From contig DAHUYY010000025.1 of NCBI GenBank assembly GCA_027306845.1, positions 1 to 14,288 of the forward strand: a stretch of DNA of 14,288 nucleotides, in the 5' to 3' direction. Position numbers and translations under genes: made by a program. The notes beneath the pieces were generated by a model. That model made no database searches. It worked only from the letters and a program-made list of their open reading frames with translations, and was not told the DNA's origin. The first letter of the stretch is position 1, and each line of letters starts with the position of its first letter. Below are positions 1-6,195 of the stretch, one piece after another. This DNA comes from Vulcanimicrobiota bacterium. Its GTDB lineage: Bacteria; Vulcanimicrobiota; Vulcanimicrobiia; Vulcanimicrobiales; Vulcanimicrobiaceae.

Positions 1-588
1 CGCCTCGGGGAGCAGCTCGATGCGTTGCGCGCCGAGTCCGCGTTCGCTGTCGGTTAATGCCCGCTCGACAATGCGTTGCATCGCCCGATCGTCGAGCGGC
101 GCAAGCACGACAACGCGAAGGCGCGATAACAACGCCGGGTTGACCTCGAAGGACGGATTTTCCGTGGTCGCGCCGATCAACGCGATCGTTCCTTCCTCGA
201 CGTCGGGCAAGAGCGCGTCTTGCTGGGCCTTATTGAAACGGTGAATCTCGTCGAGAAAAAGTAGCGTACTCCGCCCAACCGCGCGACGTTCGCGGGCATC
301 GGCGACGATGCGCCGGACATCGGCGAGGCCGGCGTTCACCGCCGAGATCTGTTCGAAATGCGCTCCGACGCTCGCGGCGATCGCGCGCGCTATCGTGGTT
401 TTACCGCTTCCCGGCGGCCCCCAGAGCAAGAGCGACGGCAACGCACCGCGGTCGAGCGAAGTACGCAACGGGCTTGCGTTACCGAGCACCTCTTCGTGTC
501 CGAGAATCTCTTCGAGCGTGCGCGGGCGCATGCGCGCCGCGAGCGGCACGCTCCCGGATAGCGATTCCTCGAAGAGCGAGCGCTCCAT
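1..588 (-). CDS. rarA: Replication-associated recombination protein A (RarA/MgsA), 5' part, cut by the window edge
   Basis: This is a AAA+ ATPase of the clamp-loader-like RarA/MgsA/WRNIP1 family, which acts at stalled replication forks. The 196 visible residues carry Walker A GPPGSGKTT (57-65), Walker B LLFLDEIHRFNKAQQ (109-123, acidic pair D113-E114) and the sensor-1 stretch GATTENPSFEVNPALLSR (139-156). The HRFNK and TTENPSFE words are diagnostic for RarA as against RuvB or DnaX. The C-terminal part, including the tetramerisation domain, lies outside the window. The ATG at 588 sits only 2 bases after the stop of the LptA-like gene. I see no clear Shine-Dalgarno sequence, so translation is probably coupled to the gene before it. 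The family call is firm; only the C-terminus is unknown. Confidence 0.95.
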   Translation of the reverse strand, partial: MERSLFEESLSGSVPLAARMRPRTLEEILGHEEVLGNASPLRTSLDRGALPSLLLWGPPGSGKTTIARAIAASVGAHFEQISAVNAGLADVRRIVADARERRAVGRSTLLFLDEIHRFNKAQQDALLPDVEEGTIALIGATTENPSFEVNPALLSRLRVVVLAPLDDRAMQRIVERALTDSERGLGAQRIELLPEA

Positions 589-590
589 GA

Positions 591-1274
591 TTACCGATGG
601 ATGATTTTCGGGTTTTTGATAACGATCGGTTTGGGAGTCGGTGCCGATTCGCGAATTTGGCTCGGGAAACGAAGAACGACGTTGCCGTCGGCGACCGCCT
701 GACCGGTGATCGTATTGTAGAGTACGTGGTCGGCGATTAACGAGCGCGCGCCCTGATGCACGTGCACGTTTCCATGCAAATCGAGTTCGTGCGTGATATC
801 GTTGAGTTTGCCGCTCCGAGCGTCGACGATCGTATCGGCCTGCGTGTAATGCATGTGCCCGGTTGCGGTATAGATGCGCGTTTTTTCATCGATCGTCATC
901 TTGTCTGCAGTCAGCGTTGCCGGGCCGCGCCCGGAGGCCTTCTTCGCGCTGCTCAGGCCGCCGAGATTGCCGTTCCGGTCGTGTAAAACAACGTGCCCGA
1001 GGAGCGTGGCCTGGCCGCTCTTGGCATTTCCGTTCGCACGGTCCGCATCGATGGTCGTGCCGTCGCGCGTCACGAGCACGTGTTGCGGGGCGCTAAAATC
1101 GTTGGTCTTCAAGTTGAAATCGACGAGCGCCGTATGAATGTTCCACTCACCGAACGTAAAATGCGTCTGCGATTCCCCGGCCGGGCTCGCGGTGGGGCGC
1201 GCGGCGGGGTGCGCCGCGACGAGTAAAGCAAAGGTCGCCGCGAGCAGCGGCGCGATCCGCGCGAACGATCTCAT
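591..1274 (-). CDS. lptA: LptA/OstA-like periplasmic protein with signal peptide
   Basis: A 227-residue secreted protein. The N-terminus has the form of a signal peptide: R2 and R6, then a hydrophobic stretch (about residues 8-24), with likely cleavage near AHPA/AR. The mature part has OstA-type beta-strand repeats that recur around words such as TIDADRANG, TLTADKMTID, GHMHYTQADTIVDARSG, LDLHGNVHV and SLIADHVLYN...GNVVLRF. In the known family these build the beta-jellyroll bridge that carries lipopolysaccharide across the periplasm. The reading frame is open 35 codons further upstream, but the ATG at 1274 gives the signal peptide, has GAAGG 7 bases upstream, and overlaps the TGA of the gene before it as ATGA. 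LptC or another OstA-domain protein is possible; no lptB, lptC or lptD is visible. The family is well supported, the exact role is inferred. Confidence 0.8.
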   Translation of the reverse strand: MRSFARIAPLLAATFALLVAAHPAARPTASPAGESQTHFTFGEWNIHTALVDFNLKTNDFSAPQHVLVTRDGTTIDADRANGNAKSGQATLLGHVVLHDRNGNLGGLSSAKKASGRGPATLTADKMTIDEKTRIYTATGHMHYTQADTIVDARSGKLNDITHELDLHGNVHVHQGARSLIADHVLYNTITGQAVADGNVVLRFPSQIRESAPTPKPIVIKNPKIIHR

Positions 1275-1921
1275 CTGCGCGCCTTCACGACGTGCCGTTC
1301 GGCGATGCCGAGGCGCGCCTCGATGAGTTCGAAACTCAGCGTTCCCTCGCGCAGTACCAGCGGCCGTTCTCTCGTACAATCCACAATCGCTGCTTCGCCG
1401 TCGTAACGGGTCGGCCCGTTTTCAACGATGAGATCTGCGGCGGGGAGACGTTCGCTCCCGCCGCGGCCGCGATACGGAGGATCGCCGCTGGCGTTCGCGC
1501 TGCTGATCGCCAAGGGGCCACAGCGGTCGAGAATGGCGCGGGCGAGCGGCTCGTCCGGGACGCGCATGCCCATCGTCGGCTGCCCCGCGGTGATCTCTTC
1601 GCTGATGAACGACGGGCGAGCGACGAGCAGGGTAACGGGGCCGGGAAGCAAGCGTTTTGCAACCGCAGCCGCGACGACGTTTCCCGGTGCGTACTCGAGA
1701 AGCTCGGCGACGCCGGCGACATGCAGCGTGAGCGGCTTATGGTCGGGGCGACGCTTTTGCAGATAGATACGGTCGACGGCGTCGAGACGCAGCGGGTCGC
1801 ACGCGAGCCCGTAACTCGTATCGTGCGGAAAAATAATCGTACCGCCGGCAAAGATGACGCGCGCGACCTCCTCGATGAGGAGATCGCGCGGCAGCGTCCG
1901 TGCGTCGAGCGTTACGGCCAC
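1271..1921 (-). CDS. L-threonylcarbamoyladenylate synthase (TsaC/Sua5/YrdC family)
   Basis: This enzyme makes threonylcarbamoyl-AMP from threonine, bicarbonate and ATP for the t6A37 modification of ANN-decoding tRNAs. It is the short, YrdC-only form (216 residues), without the extra C-terminal Sua5 domain. Family marks are GGTIIFPHDTSYGLACD near the N-terminus (usually PTxTxYGL, here with His in place of the first Thr), the basic KRRPDHKPL segment that binds nucleotide, MGMRVPDEP, and ISSANASGDPP. The start is uncertain. GTG at 1921 clears the mreB stop but has no good Shine-Dalgarno sequence. An in-frame GTG at 1966 would overlap mreB by 40 bases and has GAGGA 9 bases upstream, but that GAGGA falls in the conserved EDPL codons of mreB and may be chance. 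The 3' end overlaps the LptA-like gene by 4 bases. Confidence 0.9.
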   Translation of the reverse strand: MAVTLDARTLPRDLLIEEVARVIFAGGTIIFPHDTSYGLACDPLRLDAVDRIYLQKRRPDHKPLTLHVAGVAELLEYAPGNVVAAAVAKRLLPGPVTLLVARPSFISEEITAGQPTMGMRVPDEPLARAILDRCGPLAISSANASGDPPYRGRGGSERLPAADLIVENGPTRYDGEAAIVDCTRERPLVLREGTLSFELIEARLGIAERHVVKARR

Positions 1922-1926
1922 CTCGG

Positions 1927-2907
1927 TTATACGCGGATGCGCATCCCCGTGCCGAGCGCCACGCACGAGAGCGGATCCTCGGCGATAATCGCGGGAACTC
2001 CCGTCACCTCGGAGAGCAGGCGATCGAGGCCGCGCAACAACGCGCCGCCGCCGGTAAGAATCACGCCGCGGTCGATGATATCGGCGGAGAGCTCCGGTGG
2101 AGTTTTTTCCAGCACGCCCTTCACCGCCTCAACGATCGCTCCGATCGGTTCGCCGAGCGCTTCGCGAATCTCCTCGCTCGTGACTTTTACCGTCTTGGGC
2201 AGCCCGTTGATAAGATCGCGGCCGCGAATCTCCATCGCGAGTTCCTGTTCGAGTTTATACGCCGAGCCGACCTTGATTTTAATTTCCTCGGCGGTCCGCT
2301 CGCCGATGGTGAGGTTATGAACGCGACGGATATAGCGCGTGATCGCTTCGTCGAGTTTATTTCCCGCGACGCGCAACGATTGCGACACGACGATTCCACC
2401 CAGTGAGATCACGGCGACGTCGGTCGTGCCTCCACCGATATCGACGACCATGCTTCCGGAGGGCCCGTCGATGGGAAGCCCGGCGCCGATCGCGGCGGCC
2501 ATCGGCTCTTCGACGATTTCAACCGCGCGCGCGCCGGCGAGTTTCGCCGCGTCTTTTACCGCGCGTTCCTCCACGCTGGTGATTTCGGCGGGGACGCAGA
2601 TCGTGACGAACGGCTTCGGCGCGAAGAGCGAACTGAACCAAGAGCGATCTTTCATCACTTTCTTGATGAAATAGGAAAGCATCGCTTCGGTTACTTCGAA
2701 ATCGGCGATGACTCCGTCGCGCAGCGGGCGAATCGCTTGAATGTGCGCGGGCGTCTTTCCGAGCATTTGGCGCGCTTCTTCGCCGACCGCAAGCACCTTG
2801 CCGGTGTTCATGTCCTTGGCAACAACCGACGGCTCGCGCAAGACGATCCCCTTGCCTTTGACGTTGACGAGCACGTTTGCCGTGCCGAGATCGATACCGA
2901 TTTCCAA
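1927..2907 (-). CDS. mreB: Rod shape-determining actin homologue MreB/Mbl
   Basis: A bacterial actin that polymerises along the inner membrane and guides the wall-elongation machinery. Its 326 residues contain phosphate-1 GIDLGTAN (4-11), the EEPMAAAIGAGLPI segment (133-146), phosphate-2 DIGGGTTD (156-163) and the adenosine motif TGGGALLRGL (285-294). Residues SWFSSLF (89-95) match the hydrophobic loop used for membrane binding. The N-terminus starts straight at the first beta-strand, so there is no E. coli-type amphipathic helix. I chose the TTG at 2907: GGGAG lies 6 bases upstream, and the start is one base after the murA stop. A GTG at 2946 would add 13 residues inside murA that do not look like MreB. 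The murA-mreB pairing matches the Firmicutes murA-mbl neighbourhood, so Mbl is an equally fair name. No mreC or mreD follows here. Confidence 0.96.
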   Translation of the reverse strand: MEIGIDLGTANVLVNVKGKGIVLREPSVVAKDMNTGKVLAVGEEARQMLGKTPAHIQAIRPLRDGVIADFEVTEAMLSYFIKKVMKDRSWFSSLFAPKPFVTICVPAEITSVEERAVKDAAKLAGARAVEIVEEPMAAAIGAGLPIDGPSGSMVVDIGGGTTDVAVISLGGIVVSQSLRVAGNKLDEAITRYIRRVHNLTIGERTAEEIKIKVGSAYKLEQELAMEIRGRDLINGLPKTVKVTSEEIREALGEPIGAIVEAVKGVLEKTPPELSADIIDRGVILTGGGALLRGLDRLLSEVTGVPAIIAEDPLSCVALGTGMRIRV

Positions 2908-2908
2908 T

Positions 2909-4276
2909 TTAGACTCCCGTTGAAGAGGTGGTGCCCGTAGCGACACGGGGAAAGCTTTGTGTTTCGAAGAGCGCGTTCGGCTCTTCGAGCGGAGTGATGC
3001 CGCTGGAACGTTGTGCTTGTGCGCCCAACGCCGAGAGCATCGTTTCGAGATGTTCGTACCCGCGATCGATATATTCTAAGCCGATAATCTCGGTCTCGCC
3101 CGATGCGGCGAGCCCGGCGACGACCAACCCGGCGCCGGCGCGGATGTCGGGGGCTTCAACCGGAGCACCCGAAAGACGTTCGACGCCGGTGATCGTTGCG
3201 GTATTGCTCTCCATTGCAACTTTAATATCGGCGCCCATACGAGCGAGTTCGTTGACGTATGAAAACCGCGCGTTGAAAATCGATTCTTCGACAAACGACT
3301 TTCCGGGGCACGTGCAGAGCATCGCGGTCATCTGCGGCTGCAAATCCGTCGGAAAGGCCGGATAGGGGGCGGTCACGATCGAAGTTCCACCGGTCACGCG
3401 CTTCCCGTCGACGCGCACCCAATCGTCGCCCTTCGTCACGGTCGCTCCGCATTCGGTGAGTTTTTCGGTGAGCGCCGACAAGTGAGCGGGAATGCAACGA
3501 CGCACCGTTACGTCTCCGCGCGTTGCGACCCCGGCAACCAAAAGCGTACCGGCAACGATACGATCGGGAATAATTTCGTATTCGACGCCGTACAACTCAT
3601 CGACGCCCTCGACAACGAGCGTATCGGATTCTATCCCTGCAATCTTCGCACCCATCGCAACGAGGAAGCGCGCGAGATCGACGACTTCGGGTTCGAGAGC
3701 GACGTTGCGCAGCGTGGTCGTTCCTTCGGCAAGAACCGCCGCCAGCAGCGCGTTCTTCGTCGCCCCGACACTAGGCATCCGAAATTCGATTTCGCCGCCG
3801 CGCAAACGTCCGTCGCGCGCTGCAGCGAGAAGATATCCGTGTTCGTTGCGCACTTCGCATCCGAGCGTCCTAAAGGCTTGCTCGTGCATGTCCGTTGCGC
3901 GCGTTCCTAAAACGCAGCCGCCCGGCAACGGCACCTCGGCACGCCCAAAGCGTCCGAGCAACGGCCCGACGAGATCGAACGAAGCGGCGAGTTTGCGAAC
4001 CAAAGCGTACGGTGCGCGGTAGGTCGCAACGTTACTTGCGTCGACGACGAGCGCGTCGCCGTCATAACGCAGGCGCGCGCCGAGGGCTTCGAGCAGCGAC
4101 CACATCACGGAGACGTCGGTAATACGGGGCACGCGGCGGAGCGTCACCGGCCCGCTCGCGAGCAAAGCTGCCGCCATAATCGGCAGAGCGGCGTTTTTCG
4201 CGCCGTGCGTCTCAACCGAGCCTATCAGTGCGCCGCCTCCGCGAACGCGCAAAACCGTATCGAAGCGATCAATCAT
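2909..4276 (-). CDS. murA: UDP-N-acetylglucosamine 1-carboxyvinyltransferase (MurA)
   Basis: MurA transfers enolpyruvate from PEP to UDP-GlcNAc, the first committed step of peptidoglycan synthesis in the cytoplasm. Visible marks: K27-N28 in THGAKNAALP, the catalytic-loop Cys (C121) in PGGCVLGTR followed by the PEP-contacting Arg, D311 in FPTDLQPQ, and DIRAGAGLVVAGL near the end. The Cys implies the usual fosfomycin-sensitive type. Two oddities stand out. The segment KLAASFDLVGPLL has Ala where E. coli MurA has R91 (usual word MRAS). The 455 residues exceed the usual 420-430 because of a low-complexity tail after ALGAQAQR (about 424-455). The ATG at 4276 was chosen because MIDRFDTVLRVRGG matches the family N-terminus; the open frame upstream runs through GC-rich non-coding sequence. 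Its Shine-Dalgarno sequence is weak. Confidence 0.95.
   Translation of the reverse strand: MIDRFDTVLRVRGGGALIGSVETHGAKNAALPIMAAALLASGPVTLRRVPRITDVSVMWSLLEALGARLRYDGDALVVDASNVATYRAPYALVRKLAASFDLVGPLLGRFGRAEVPLPGGCVLGTRATDMHEQAFRTLGCEVRNEHGYLLAAARDGRLRGGEIEFRMPSVGATKNALLAAVLAEGTTTLRNVALEPEVVDLARFLVAMGAKIAGIESDTLVVEGVDELYGVEYEIIPDRIVAGTLLVAGVATRGDVTVRRCIPAHLSALTEKLTECGATVTKGDDWVRVDGKRVTGGTSIVTAPYPAFPTDLQPQMTAMLCTCPGKSFVEESIFNARFSYVNELARMGADIKVAMESNTATITGVERLSGAPVEAPDIRAGAGLVVAGLAASGETEIIGLEYIDRGYEHLETMLSALGAQAQRSSGITPLEEPNALFETQSFPRVATGTTSSTGV
2914..2918 (-). promoter_or_regulatory. Shine-Dalgarno sequence that fixes the mreB TTG start
   Basis: GGGAG (minus strand) lies inside the last codons of murA, 6 bases before a TTG at 2907. 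The murA TAA falls between the two. The spacing is ideal, and the resulting protein begins MEIGIDLG, exactly where the MreB fold begins. It implies termination-reinitiation coupling of murA and mreB. Confidence 0.7.
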
Positions 4277-4334
4277 GCCTGTAATGCGGTGCTTCGCGCC
4301 CGAGTGCGGGGCGCCCCGCCCGGGGGCAGGGAGC
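4277..4334 (-). other. atpC-murA intergenic spacer with a GC-rich palindrome
   Basis: This spacer lies between the second atpC stop (the TAG at 4335-4337) and the murA ATG. It is very GC-rich and centres on the perfect 14-base palindrome GCGGGGCGCCCCGC at 4306-4319. An alternative short stem, gcccc/ggggc (4313-4317 with 4323-4327), overlaps it. No run of T follows on the minus strand, so it does not look like an intrinsic terminator. I see no convincing -35/-10 pair for a murA promoter. With the first TAG taken as the atpC end, the non-coding stretch is 157 bases (4277-4433), the longest in the window. Confidence 0.45.
4306..4319. repeat. Perfect 14-base inverted repeat
   Basis: GCGGGGCGCCCCGC is its own reverse complement. 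As RNA it could form a short hairpin only by opening the centre (GCGGG/CCCGC with a 4-base loop). It lies between atpC and murA. Function is unknown; a pause or mRNA-stability element is possible. Confidence 0.4.
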
Positions 4335-4433
4335 CTACGCGCTTCGCGCGAGCCGGAGCTTCGCCTCGGCAAAGGCTATCGCGGCCGGGTCGGTCGCTGC
4401 GGCGAGCTCGGCGCGGGTCGCCTCGATATCGAT
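4335..4433 (-). pseudogene. atpC: Detached C-terminal helical domain of ATP synthase epsilon, behind an in-frame TAG
   Basis: Directly after the first atpC TAG (4434-4436) the same frame stays open for 32 codons, to a second TAG at 4335-4337. The encoded residues begin IDIEATRAELAAAT, then DP, then AAIAFAEAKLRLARSA. This is the alpha-helix, turn, alpha-helix pattern of the epsilon C-terminal domain, with the AxAxxRL ending typical of the family. Joined through the TAG, epsilon would have 123 residues, close to a normal if slightly short epsilon. GAG to TAG by one base change gives the simplest explanation. No ribosome binding site or start codon suggests separate translation. The alternatives are a sequencing error, a true nonsense mutation, or stop readthrough. 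Confidence 0.75.
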
Positions 4434-4706
4434 CTACTCGAGCGCGAGCGCTCGTTCCACCAACACGGTCACGCGATCCGGGAGAGCCTGGATGAAACCG
4501 TCATCGGTCGCGAGTTCGAGACGACGGCTCCCCGATTCGTCGCTCACCTCGGCACGCAAGACGCCGGGCTTGAGTGCGCCGACAAAGGGAGCGTGCCCGG
4601 CGAGGATACCCTCCTCGCCCTCGGTCGTCACCGCGATTACCAGCGACGCCCTGCCTTCGAACAGGACGCGCGTCGGCGCGATGAGCTTCAATGCGAACGT
4701 TGCCAT
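4434..4706 (-). CDS. atpC: F1Fo ATP synthase subunit epsilon, truncated to its N-terminal domain
   Basis: Epsilon sits on gamma in the central stalk. Its N-terminal beta-sandwich couples to the c-ring and its C-terminal helices can inhibit the enzyme. The 90 residues cover the beta-sandwich: APTRVLFEGRA, TTEGEEGILAGHAPFVGALK (the GxxGxxxxHxP-like core), and the closing strand VTVLVERALALE. Bacterial epsilons usually have about 130-140 residues, so the helical domain is missing from the product as read. The frame resumes as epsilon helical sequence beyond the TAG (see 4335-4433). The ATG at 4706 follows the beta-subunit stop by 11 bases and has only a distant AAGG (16 bases). Epsilon without the C-terminal domain is known in some bacteria, for example green sulfur bacteria, so the short protein could still work, lacking that mode of inhibition. 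Confidence 0.9.
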   Translation of the reverse strand: MATFALKLIAPTRVLFEGRASLVIAVTTEGEEGILAGHAPFVGALKPGVLRAEVSDESGSRRLELATDDGFIQALPDRVTVLVERALALE

Positions 4707-4717
4707 CGTCGGCGACG

Positions 4718-6178
4718 CTAGACCTTCGCGCCCATCTTATCGGCGTTCTCTTTGACCTCGTCGATACCGCCGGCGTAGAAGAACGCGCTCTCGGGGAGAT
4801 GGTCGACCTTACCGTCGAGCACTTCTTTGAACGAAGCGATCGTGTCGCTGAGTTTGACGTACTTGCCGGCGCGTCCGGTGAATTGTTCGGCCACGAAGAA
4901 CGGCTGCGAGAAGAAGCGTTGAATGCGGCGGGCGCGGCCGACGGCAATTTTATCGTCTTCGGAGAGTTCTTCGACGCCGAGAATCGCAATGATATCCTGC
5001 AGATCGCGATAGCGCTGAAGGGTCTCTTGCACGCCGCGAGCGACGGCATAATGATCGTCACCGATAATCTGCGGATCGAGAATTCGCGAGCTCGATGCGA
5101 GCGGATCGACGGCGGGATAGATTCCGAGTTCGGAGATCGGCCGCGAGAGCGCGGTCGTTGCATCGAGATGTGCGAAGGTCGTCGCGACGGCGGGATCGGT
5201 ATAATCGTCTGCCGGAACGTAGACGGCCTGAACCGAGGTGATCGAACCCTTACGCGTCGAGGTGATGCGCTCTTCAAGTGCGCCCATATCGGTCGAGAGC
5301 GTAGGCTGATAACCGACTGCCGACGGCATGCGGCCCATCAGTGCCGAGACTTCGGAGCCCGCTTGGAGATAGCGGAAGATGTTATCCATAAAGAGCAGCA
5401 CGTCCGCGCCGAGTTCGTCGCGGAAATATTCGGCCATCGTCACGCCGGTCTGCGCGATACGGAAACGAACGCCCGGGGGCTCGTCCATCTGTCCGAAGAC
5501 CAAGGTCGTCTGCGCGAGCACGCCCGACTCTTTCATTTCGAGCCAGAGATCGTTTCCTTCGCGCGTGCGTTCGCCGACGCCGGTGAACACCGAGAAACCC
5601 TTGTGAACGTTGGCGATGTTGCGGATCAACTCCTGAATGATAACCGTTTTGCCGACGCCCGCGCCGCCGAACAGCCCGACCTTGCCGCCGCGCGTGTACG
5701 GCGCCATGAGATCGATCACTTTAATGCCGGTTTCGAAAATTTTCGGCGTCGGATCCTGATGCTTGAACTCCGGTGCCGGGCGATGGATCGGCCAGGTCGC
5801 CGCGGCGCTCACCGGCGCATCGGTATCGATCGCTTTTCCAAGAACGTTGAAGATGCGTCCCAGCGTGCCTTCGCCGACGGGAACCGATATCGGGCTTCCC
5901 GTCGCGGTTACGGCGGCGCCGCGCACCAAGCCGTCGGTCGAGCCCATCGCGAGACAGCGCACCTGGTTGTTCCCAAGTTCGTCTTGCACCTCGAGGGTGA
6001 GATCGCGCATCTGCATCGCCGTTCCGCCGAGGTTCGCGCCGGATTTTGCCGCAACGTTTGCAGCATCTTCATTGACGCGAACGGTCAATGCCTCGGTGAT
6101 TTTGGGCAGCGTCTCAGGGGTAAACTCGACGTCGACGACGTTCCCGAGCACCTGCACGACTTTACCGGTAGCGGTCAT
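4718..6178 (-). CDS. atpD: F1Fo ATP synthase subunit beta
   Basis: The catalytic F1 subunit, making ATP at the alpha/beta interfaces. In 486 residues it shows Walker A GGAGVGKT (171-178), the catalytic-Glu segment GERTREG (E203), the Walker B region LLFMDNIFRYLQAGSEVSAL (261-280), RMPSAVGYQPTL, and the epsilon-contacting DELSEED-type loop as EELSEDD (403-409). The usual wording of the Walker B region is FIDNIFRFTQAG, so M264 and Y270-L271 are slightly off consensus. Walker A lies about 20 residues later than in E. coli because of an extra Ala/Gly-rich stretch near residues 38-58 (NEDAANVAAKSGANLGG). The ATG at 6178 is preceded by GAAGGA at 9 bases. A TTG at 6199 would overlap the gamma stop and lacks family support. 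It ends in TAG, 11 bases before atpC. Confidence 0.98.
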   Translation of the reverse strand: MTATGKVVQVLGNVVDVEFTPETLPKITEALTVRVNEDAANVAAKSGANLGGTAMQMRDLTLEVQDELGNNQVRCLAMGSTDGLVRGAAVTATGSPISVPVGEGTLGRIFNVLGKAIDTDAPVSAAATWPIHRPAPEFKHQDPTPKIFETGIKVIDLMAPYTRGGKVGLFGGAGVGKTVIIQELIRNIANVHKGFSVFTGVGERTREGNDLWLEMKESGVLAQTTLVFGQMDEPPGVRFRIAQTGVTMAEYFRDELGADVLLFMDNIFRYLQAGSEVSALMGRMPSAVGYQPTLSTDMGALEERITSTRKGSITSVQAVYVPADDYTDPAVATTFAHLDATTALSRPISELGIYPAVDPLASSSRILDPQIIGDDHYAVARGVQETLQRYRDLQDIIAILGVEELSEDDKIAVGRARRIQRFFSQPFFVAEQFTGRAGKYVKLSDTIASFKEVLDGKVDHLPESAFFYAGGIDEVKENADKMGAKV

Positions 6179-6187
6179 GTTCTTGGT

Positions 6188-6193
6188 TCCTTC
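6188..6193 (-). promoter_or_regulatory. Shine-Dalgarno sequence that decides the atpD start
   Basis: GAAGGA (minus strand) ends 9 bases before the ATG at 6178. It favours that ATG over the in-frame TTG at 6199. The resulting N-terminus MTATGKVVQVLGNVVDVEF matches the beta-subunit family. Confidence 0.65.
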
Positions 6194-6195
6194 TA

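Noticed and set aside
1292..2320. Long plus-strand open frames over the tsaC and mreB genes
   Set aside because: They are antisense shadows with low-complexity Arg/Ser-rich products. The minus-strand families are clear.
2908..2946. Upstream GTG start for mreB (13 extra residues)
   Set aside because: The extra residues lie fully within murA, lack any match to MreB N-termini, and the TTG at 2907 has a well-spaced Shine-Dalgarno sequence.
4292..4350. Direct repeat gcttcgcgc near 4291-4299 and 4341-4349
   Set aside because: Nine bases of common GC-rich vocabulary; one copy lies in the epsilon helical-domain codons. No sign of a mobile element.
4335..4706. TAG as a reassigned sense codon
   Set aside because: wecB, atpI, atpB and atpD end in TAG at positions that fit the ends of their families, so TAG acts as a normal stop in this stretch.
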